Shown: positions 56,581 to 64,000 of the stretch, piece by piece
How positions within the stretch are numbered: the stretch's first letter is position 1
How the letters are laid out: each line of letters begins with the position of its first letter
Origin: Calycina herbarum
Lineage: Eukaryota > Ascomycota > Leotiomycetes > Helotiales > Pezizellaceae
DNA length: 64,000 nt
Assembly (NCBI GenBank): GCA_001414485.1
Contig: LLEY01000020.1
Location: 124,001 to 188,000 of the forward strand
Direction of reading: 5' to 3'
Translations under genes and position numbers: made by a program
Notes under the pieces: model-generated
The model's database searches: none
The model's input: the letters and a program-made list of their open reading frames with translations, nothing else
Told to the model about the DNA's origin: nothing

Positions 56581-58368
56581 GGGAGTTTGCGAGTCGATTG
56601 GGGAAGAGAGTTATTCAGCGCCTCAGAGGGGTGGGATTGGACTTCATTGTGGTGTTTGTGTTTTATATAATCTAGTCGGATGAATAATCATGACTTTGAA
56701 CGTGATTCCACCGAGAGAAACCATTTTCTTTTCAATACTAGAGGCATCGCGAATACTTACAACAGACAAATCCCAAGATATGTTAATATAAAGTTGTCCT
56801 AATTTCGGATATCGAAGGGGTAGAATTGGACAGGTGACGCACCGGAATTTAGGGTGAAGTGACGTATTTCCCCTATTTCTCGCTTAACAGTTCACCTCAT
56901 CAAAGACTCACTCTCTTTTTCAAATGCAAAGCCAAGTGGAGATTCTCGGTGTGGCTTACAGGCTTTATACTTAATAGGGCGAAAACGAGAAAAGGTAAAC
57001 TGATTTTTATTTCCAGTTACAAAAGCCGTGCCAGGGAATTGGCTCATCTCTTCCGCCAAGCAATAACCCGTTTATTTCATCTCTTGTTTAACAGCGCTGG
57101 AGAATACTTAGTATGATTATTTGGAAATGAAAAGGAGCAGATAGTAGCTCCTATTCCAGTGAAAGGCGTCGCGAACCTCTATTGGTACCTTCAATCCTCA
57201 TACCCACTGGCACTGACCCACCTTGCCACAGGGAATCTGCCCCACAAAGCTGAAAGCCTACATGTTTCCGAATAACCAAAGTGTAGGCAGTTCAACATCT
57301 GTTGACTTGGTCTAGCTGTCCGACGTACAACTTCGCTGGTTTGTTACCTTAGAACTACCCAAAAAATCAACAACTCAGTTCGTCTGGTTTAATCAACCTT
57401 CACCCCCTTGAAAGAGGTGGAGGAAACTTGTGCTGTTTATTCATAGACCTTTTTAGCTTTTTCATGGCTAAGCTTTCCTTTTTGAGCGCGTTTTTGGGTG
57501 CGTTCGCAACTACGCGTTGTCTACCGCTGACCTCAAGGCTTGTGCTATATCTATCTACCTACAGTTTTATTGTGGCCTTTTTTCGGATAAATGGAGTGAG
57601 GACAGAGAATCTTACAATCACCAGGGGTGGTCAGAACTCGTGGGCCAGCGATTTCCCACCAAATTATGTACTGTGAACGCCACAAAGAACAATATTGAGA
57701 AACTAAAGTATGTAAACCAGAGCGCAGTGTGTTGTTAAAGATACTAGTGCTTTAAGATTCTAATATCAAGTTGTAGTGTTGAGGAAATTAAGTCACAAGT
57801 TGTTGATTTTTGGCAGGGTTTTGGCGACTGGCCTACGAGTTCTGACACCCCATGGTGAATTATGAAGTACCCTTGAGTTTCTACCCACTGCCCACATGAA
57901 GAAATGCCTAATTTCCATACTTGATGATATTTTCTATTTGGTTTTTACGCTAAGTTGGAAGTTTGAAAAGTATTTGACCACGTGCGTCTCATTATATACC
58001 AAGATAGAGGTGGCAGAGGCATCTCCAAAACAAGAGAGCCTGCTTTCTACTATGTTCCAATGTGGGGAAGCGTAGGGATAAGTATTTAATGACAATAATT
58101 TAAAGAAAAAGCAGAAAGCAATTTGAATCCTTTTTAAGTCCGGTGATGAAAGTTGTTTTGGTGTTTTTTACCTGTACTAGATTATTTTCCCTTAGCCGAA
58201 GAGTCAATTCACCAACTAAGTCCACGACGCGCCCTCGCCCAACACGTCCAACTTTTTCTCGAAGCATACTTTGTTCTCACGTTCTCCTGCAACCACCGTT
58301 CATAAGATTTTCAATCTATCGACTTGCACCCCTGAAACCGCCTAAATCTGTGCCGAAAACACGACAAA
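56581..58368. other. Intergenic region with second repeat copy
   Basis: 1.8 kb with no supported gene. It carries copy B of the tRNA-like repeat at 57304-57432. The ORFs at 56859-57116 and 57428-57738 show no family features. The last ~150 bases before 58369 are pyrimidine-rich, as expected for a fungal 5' leader. Confidence 0.5.
57304..57432 (+). repeat. tRNA-like repeat, copy B
   Basis: This copy matches 50224-50371 in block order: TTGGTCTAGCTGTCC, GTACAACTTCGCTGGTTTG, CTCAGTTCGTCTGGTTTAATCAACC, then a stem-loop at 57397-57423, then GGAGGAAAC. It lacks the duplicated head and about 18 bases in the middle. The terminator-like TTTTT is displaced to about 57450. Confidence 0.65.
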
Positions 58369-59624
58369 ATGGCTCTCACGTACGGGGAGCTACAAATCAA
58401 ACAGCAAGAGCTCAGTGCCGAAATGGCACACCATGTTGGAGGTCTAGCCGCTTTGCAAAAGGATCTTGATTTTCTCTCTGACGACAAGGCCCTCACACGC
58501 GTGTACATCAAGGATCAAAGGCAAAGAATCATCACCGAGATTTCATGTTATTTGCATCAATTAACAGAGTTACGAAGACGATTAGACAAACTAGATGAGC
58601 AGGACGAGGTGGATGAGCAAGAAGATTCGGAGGAAACAGATGAGACCCCCAAGAAGACAACACCCCCAAATTCTCGTCGAGTACTATCGGGTAGAGTTTC
58701 TAAACCTCAGCGCTCAGCAGCAAATCTCCAGTCGATAGCCCGGGGTCTCAATTCGCAATCTTTGGCAGCAACGTCAACCCCAATACTATCAGCAGCCGCA
58801 AAAGCAAAGGCCGAGAAGCTCAGGGATTCGTGGTACCAAGAATTTTTGCCAAAATGTGACGAATCTGAAGACTTTTGGCTCCAAATGTTACGTATGTCGA
58901 AGAGTAACTTCGAGAAGATGTTCGAGGCATTCATGGCACGAACGTCGGAGAAGGGGGGACTCCGAGCGAGCGACAAGTTCGTGAAGGGGGTAATCAAACG
59001 GTTCAGGTTCGAGCATAAAGGCGGGAAGCTCCAGATTTCTTCGGGTGCTGCTCCAGTTTGGTGGGAAAATGAAGCCATTCAAGCATTAGTACTCCGAGCG
59101 GAGGCTTTCAAGGCCAGTAATAGAGCTCAAGCGGGAAATGCAAATCAGCGACTCAACCACCCCAACCCAAATCCAGCACTCGCAACTTCCCCAAAATATA
59201 CTATTAAGAGAGTGGAATTTGAACGTTTAAGAGACACGGGAGAGAAAGTTTCCAAGAAATGGAATGGTAGCGGCACAGGCTCCTATCTGGCTCTGAAGGA
59301 TGGGCTGTTCATTGCCTACGACAAGGACGGAAGAATTAACAGCGGTCTACCCTTTTGCCAAATCAATATACATTCGATCACCAGAGTTGTTAGAGAGCCG
59401 AATGACTTCCAACTGACGATGCAGTTGCGTGCACGCTCAGGACAAGTGGAATTAGACGAGTTTCGGGTCTGGTTCCAAGATGAAGAGAGCATTGTCAAAT
59501 TCCTGGAAAGATACTTTGTCAAGGGCTTTGATAGAGGTGAGTTCTACTTTCCCATTCTTGTGATATAACAATAAACTCTAACTTCTGACCTATAGTCGAC
59601 GACAAGTTTGTGGAACGGCTTTGA
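58369..59624 (+). CDS. Conserved hypothetical fungal protein, N-terminal coiled coil
   Basis: Two exons are inferred: 58369-59536 and 59596-59624, giving 398 residues. The 59 bp intron joins KGFDR to VDDKFVERL; unspliced reading would end slightly further with an unrelated tail. Residues 1-85 are heptad-rich (ELQIKQQELSAEM, LHQLTELRRRLDKL) and probably a coiled coil, followed by an acidic, Thr/Pro-rich linker. Residues ~150-245 are helical (SWYQEFLPKCDESEDFWLQM, FEKMFEAFMAR). The C-terminal ~115 residues (KRVEFERLRDTGEKVSKKW, SYLALKDGLFIAYDKDG, SITRVVREPNDFQLTM, EFRVWFQDEESIVKFLERYF) alternate strands and end in a helix, which recalls a PH-like fold; this is a guess. No enzyme motif is visible. 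I do not recognise the family. Confidence 0.82.
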
Positions 59625-60274
59625 CGGGTCACTGGAAAAGTTGCCAAATCAAACCGCCAATAAAATATGAATCACCTTGGACGACTTGTTGAATGCTGAT
59701 AACTTGTGGAATAGGTTGTGGTGCAGCTGGGAGCAGGTCAGTGTCCGTTAAAACACCAAAAAATGTCGGATTAAGTAGGTACCACAAGCCAACTAGCGAG
59801 CCAGAATTGAAGAAAACTGCAATCGATAAGATTATACGTCAAGAAAAACTCTCCCCTCACAGGTTTCCCTTCAACTTTTCGTTTTCTATCCTTCAAGTGT
59901 ATAATTAAGAAGTACTACTTCAGAGAGAAAATCTTACTCTTGACTCCTCTGTGCAATTTGAAAGATAGTATCAACTTTGGCAGAATTTCTTGACGGGATA
60001 TCCATGTAATCCGGGCTTGGGCACTTCGATGACGACCAATTCAAGTGTATGATAGATTGTGCTTTCACTAGAATAGTCCGAGAGCGATGATCCTCTTCAT
60101 GTTCACCAATTTCCACTCTCCCAAGCTATGTGTACAATTGCTCTTCCAGCCTTCTTGCTTCCCCCCGAATCAAAAATGTCGCTCCCCGCTCCCAACCATC
60201 GCTAACTATTTACCCACCCTTCTCTCATACAAACGAGGCTCAAAAGAAAATTATATTACCAACCCCTTCCCCCC
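59625..60274. other. Convergent intergenic region
   Basis: 650 bases between the hypothetical protein (plus) and MVP1 (minus). No coding region supported. Confidence 0.5.
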
Positions 60275-63150
60275 TCACTCTCCCACCGGCATAGCCTCCG
60301 CTTCTTCCTGCAACTGTTTCCAATTATCCGCCTGCAACTCCGAGTACTTAACCCGTTCCTGCGACCAATCCTGACAAAGCCGACTAACATGGTACTGCGA
60401 GGACTGGAAGTTGATGAGTTCATCCCTGATACACTCCTTGACGAAGACACCACGCGCGTGTTGAGCAACAATCGATTGTTTGTCCTAGATAAAAGAAAAT
60501 AATTAGCGACGAGTCCAAATTTCAAGAGAGAGAAGAAAGAGAAGACTAACTTTGATAATTGCCTCAGTGACTTTCTCAATCTCCCCTGGTTTGATGAGTC
60601 CATCAGGCTTCGCACGAATACCAAGAAGCTTGTTCTCGTTGTTTTGAATCCGTCTCTCCAAATATGGGATATTGTCCTTGTCGTAGCGATCCCGGCGATC
60701 GAACATATCCCTCATGCTAACCAAAGTATCTCTTTGCCTAATTCACGAGTCAAATTAGCAAGTAACTCATTTTTTGCGTCTACATAGAGAAAGGCTAAGA
60801 TACGGAACATACCTCTTGAGATCCTCCAATACCCCTTGGTCCCAGGCCCGAGCTTCATCCTCAAGAAGACTCTGACTATTGGAAAGGTGTTTAGCCATCG
60901 AATGAAGTCCACCATTCAAAAGCGGAACATCATTGGTATCAGTGGCATATGTATCCTGTGACACATCGGTGAGAGACTGTAAGGAGAGCGAGAGCCGTAA
61001 CTGATCCGCAGCAAGTCCCTCATTTCGTTTTGCGAGTCTATCAACGAGATTGCAAAGATTGATGTAGATTTCAGCCGACCGACGAATACCAGTGCGACTG
61101 GTATCGAACAGCTCATTGAGGGTGGGCGGTAGTGAGTCTTCAAGCCCAGGAGGCAATACCTTCCCAGCAAACTCTTCTTGTACTGAAATTGTAGCTTGCT
61201 TTCGCCATACAGCAAGCTCCTGGTGCTAATTAGCTTTATCTTAGCCACAATAAATCTCCCAAAGAAATAGATGAAGTGTAGCTTACGGTTGGGACTGTTA
61301 GAAACATGATAACCAACTATTGGCGATATTAGCTAAGGTTTTATACGTGAGATAAAGGGAAGTCTACTTGTTCCTGGCCAAGTACTGGATGTCGAACAAG
61401 TGCATTGGAGAATCTCGCTAAACCTCTCCTTCGCTTTTCGATGAAGGTGCTATCAGCGGCGAGATGGTTGCCATTGACTAAAAGAACAAAGTTAGCATTC
61501 ATGCGCCAAACACATTGCAGCTCGTGATAGAATAAGATATCCATCCGCTATGACAGCTTGGCCACTCAAAAGAAATAAATGATCCGGGTAATTCATCTTC
61601 AGGTAGCAACTTGTTATCAAGACCAAAAGAGGTGGTCGACCATGAAACCCAAACCACGACAAGCTGATTCTCTTCTTCTGACCATCTTTTCTGGATTTTC
61701 ATATGCCGCCCAAAGATAATGATGGCATTGGCTTTTTGGGAAGTAATAGCCCCAAATGACTTAAATGTCATTTGCTAGGTCCTCACTCATAATTGACTCC
61801 CAATTTGGACGTAAAGAAATTTCACATACCTCCAACTCTTTTTGGTGGAAGAAGTGGTAGTTGACGGAATGGATATCGCTTGTGTAAACAATCCAGAAGC
61901 CAGACAAAGTCACTATATCTCCTCACCACCTTGCTTCCTCTTCGATGACTGGCAACTTGATAATTGTGATGCTGGAACAAAAACATCCCCTCCTTCTCCG
62001 GCAGTAGTGTAATTATTATATTCTCTTCAACCCCCCCAGCGCTGATACGTCCCCCTCCGAAAGATCGACTGGGTATATTTTCCGTTGGACGATCACCACC
62101 GCCTCCAGAACCGTCGAATCCAAGACCCCCAATTCCAGACTCTGTTGGGTTTCTAAACGATGTGTTGGATGCACCCGCGCCATCATATGAGCCCCATACT
62201 CCTGCTGCTGGAGTCGTTGGTTCATCTGGTAAATCTTGGCTAGATGCTCCATCGGGGGGATCGCTGGCGGGAGTGGTAAAGGTGCTTGTAGTCCTGGAAG
62301 GGGCGTGTGCTCCGTTGCTGATCGCGCGCGGCAGTGATCCATTCGTCTTCGGGGGGTTCGAATCATGGTTATGGCCTTTGTGTAGAGCCGGGCTCCCCCA
62401 TGGGTCTGCCTCTGGGAAGTCCATCGAAGGTTTTCTCGGTGTTTTTGGTTTTTGCGGCGCAATCGATTCGATAGGTGGAGGAGGTGGAAGTGATGCTACT
62501 CGTTGGGGAGGTTTCGCAGCAAGTTCGGAGGCATCTGGGAAGGACTTCGATAATGTTGACAAACTTGGAAGCTTGGGCACAGGTAAATCTGGAGTTCTTA
62601 TCAGTAAATTGATCCATGGGCAAGCGAAGACAACCAGGGTAGTATCGAAGAGACAAAACTAACTGCGTCGCCGTTCGTCCACGCCGTCCAGAGTGATGTC
62701 CTCGTTCTCTTGCGATAGACCGATCAAGGCCAACAAAACATTAAACTCGTTCCTATTTAGATCCGATAGTTGACCTCCAGAGGTCACCAGGCTCATAATG
62801 CGACTTTGTGCATCTGCAGAAAGGTTTCCAGCGCTCAAGGTTTTCGCAACTCCCGCAGGACTTATCTTGCCTGAACTGCCATCGCTTTTCAGCAAGTTAT
62901 CGAATACATCAATGTAGCTATCCGGAACCTCTGCCCCGTCTAGGAGGCTCTTGACCAGCTCTCCGCGAGCAGCCTTCTTTGGCGTAGGCATTCCCCATGC
63001 TCCTTGGGCATCATCCTCGGCGAATAAAGAGGATTTGGATTTTGAAGCTGCACTGTTGTTGTCGTCGTCGTCGTCGAAGAGCGTGTATCGGGTCTTGGAC
63101 GAGGTGCTGATGGGAGCTGCCTCATCAGGGGAGGAACCAAACAAAGACAT
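60275..63150 (-). CDS. mvp1: Sorting nexin Mvp1 (PX-BAR)
   Basis: Mvp1 is a PI3P-binding sorting nexin that forms endosomal tubules and retrieves cargo such as Vps55 or Vps10 from endosomes. Seven exons are inferred on minus: 63150-62664, 62588-61830, 61477-61368, 61316-61287, 61219-60813, 60737-60551 and 60484-60275, about 729 residues. The start is MSLFGSSPDEAAP; an in-frame upstream ATG (63237) is less likely. The N-terminal ~340 residues are Ser/Pro-rich with SLFAEDD motifs and a poly-Asp run, and a helical block (GELVKSLLDGAEVPDSYIDVF). The PX domain spans about 345-465: VVRRYSDFVWLLDCL and PFRQLPLLPPKR, then EKRRRGLARFSNALVRHP. The C-terminal ~250 residues form the BAR region, with GVLEDLKR/QRDTLVSMRDMFDRRDRYDKDNIPYLERRI. 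Exon 4 is only 30 bases; intron 2 is 352 bp against 51-75 bp for the others. Confidence 0.95.
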
Positions 63151-63904
63151 TACTCCAGTTGGTTGTGTATTGTGGTGGGAGATTTCAATAAGACGCAGAC
63201 ATCCGCAATGTCGCAAGTGATGTAAGTGATGCGACACAGAGCTCGCTATGTTATCAACACATTATCAAGCTCCAACCACTCGTGTGAATGACGGGCTTGG
63301 CGAGGCCATCCACATACCCTTGCCGAAGCTCCTGCCTTGCCCCTTCCCCTGTAACAAACATCAAGTCAATGCTGTCAAAACCATCGTTCCAAGAAAAGTT
63401 CAGATAATTCTACATGAGAATGAATTAAGTTTCTTCTAGAATTCTTTTTTAGAAATCATCTAAGTCAAAGGCCACTCGAAACTCGGGCTCAATACTCCCA
63501 TTGTCAAAGTAGCTCTAAAATCACCCAATAGCCTCAGCCACTAATTGCTACACAAGTACCTCGTATATCCAAACCACAAATACCCTTCACGCTCTCATCC
63601 CAATTGAGTTAGTTGGGAACTACAAACTTTGTACAATCACAAGTTTGTTTCCTTGCAGGAAGTATTGCCACAGCCAAAGTACCTGTCTCGTTTCTATATC
63701 CCAACCACGGTCCCAACGTTGAAAACTAGGAAAACCAAAAGATATGTCGAATCCAGATAAAGAGTACCGTATTTGTGCCACCTGATTCTTGCTTGATATA
63801 AAATATCCGGGAATATATTTCATCATACGCCCATTCTATGTCCCAACCTTTTAGTACAACAATAAAGATACACATCGGGTATGTTACAGGCACTAGACCA
63901 CCCA
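63151..63904. other. Intergenic region upstream of MVP1
   Basis: 754 bases between the MVP1 start and the stop codon of the next minus-strand gene. It holds the MVP1 promoter. Short ORFs at 63248-63439 and 63620-63911 show no family features. Confidence 0.5.
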
Positions 63905-64000
63905 CTACCACAAGCGGTTCTCCTTCGACTCCACCACAGTTCCAGTCTTCTTAACCTTCTTCCGCATTCCCACACCAGGCGTCTTGAAGAACAAACTCGG
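63905..64000 (-). CDS. C-terminal end of an unidentified protein (cut by window edge)
   Basis: The last 96 bases read on the minus strand as PSLFFKTPGVGMRKKVKK, then TGTVVESKENRLW and a TAG stop at 63905-63907. The basic, ordered-looking tail and the open frame to the edge suggest the end of a real gene running in from the right. 31 codons are too few to name the family. Confidence 0.6.
   Translation of the reverse strand, partial: PSLFFKTPGVGMRKKVKKTGTVVESKENRLW

Noticed and set aside
1..64000. Secondary-metabolite or other functional gene cluster, CRISPR, rRNA genes
   Set aside because: No PKS, NRPS, terpene or P450 genes, no regular spacer arrays and no rRNA signatures were seen; the genes are functionally unlinked.

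Overview
This window looks like nuclear DNA of a filamentous ascomycete. The genes are split by short GT-AG introns, mostly 47-75 bp, often with a CTAAC-like branch site. The protein families (LAS1, VPS16, MVP1, a C2H2 plus fungal-specific transcription factor, DUF2235, DUF7053) are fungal or eukaryotic. From remembered similarity only, the proteins resemble those of Leotiomycetes (Helotiales, e.g. Sclerotiniaceae); no database was searched. Exon borders were assigned by hand from splice sites, reading-frame continuity and family conservation.

Layout. 0.7-3.6 kb (-): VPS16. 3.9-5.1 kb (+): a protein of the type fungal annotations call magnesium chelatase, divergent from VPS16. 5.8-7.5 kb (-): a variant RING protein. 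11.0-12.9 kb (-): an NAD+ kinase. 12.9-21.0 kb: no convincing gene. 21.1-22.2 kb (+): a low-complexity fungal protein. 23.1-25.2 kb (+): LAS1, with a 1 kb intron. 25.8-26.5 kb (-): a DUF7053-like protein. 29.4-29.9 kb (+): a small three-exon gene hidden by its introns. 31.7-33.8 kb (+): a seven-exon MFS sugar transporter. 33.8-43.3 kb: a 9.5 kb gene-free stretch. 43.3-46.9 kb (+): a 1150-residue C2H2 transcription factor of AmdX/Adr1 type. 49-58 kb: a repeat-rich segment with a broken DUF2235 hydrolase gene, two copies of a tRNA-like repeat, hairpins, a short tandem array and a repeat-protein gene. 58.4-59.6 kb (+): a conserved coiled-coil protein. 60.3-63.2 kb (-): MVP1, a seven-exon sorting nexin. 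63.9-64.0 kb (-): the last 31 codons of a gene running out of the window.

Most genes are unlinked housekeeping functions: endosome/vacuole traffic (VPS16, MVP1), NADPH supply (NAD kinase), rRNA processing (LAS1), sugar uptake and transcription. I see no biosynthetic cluster, CRISPR array, rRNA gene or convincing canonical tRNA gene. The most unusual material is at 49-58 kb: a small repeat with Pol III-like signals and a hairpin supported by a compensatory change between copies, and a decayed DUF2235 gene that contains a 600 bp AT-rich insert built partly of ~115 bp tandem units. A second point is that the magnesium-chelatase-like protein shows no Walker A motif, so it is probably not an active ATPase.
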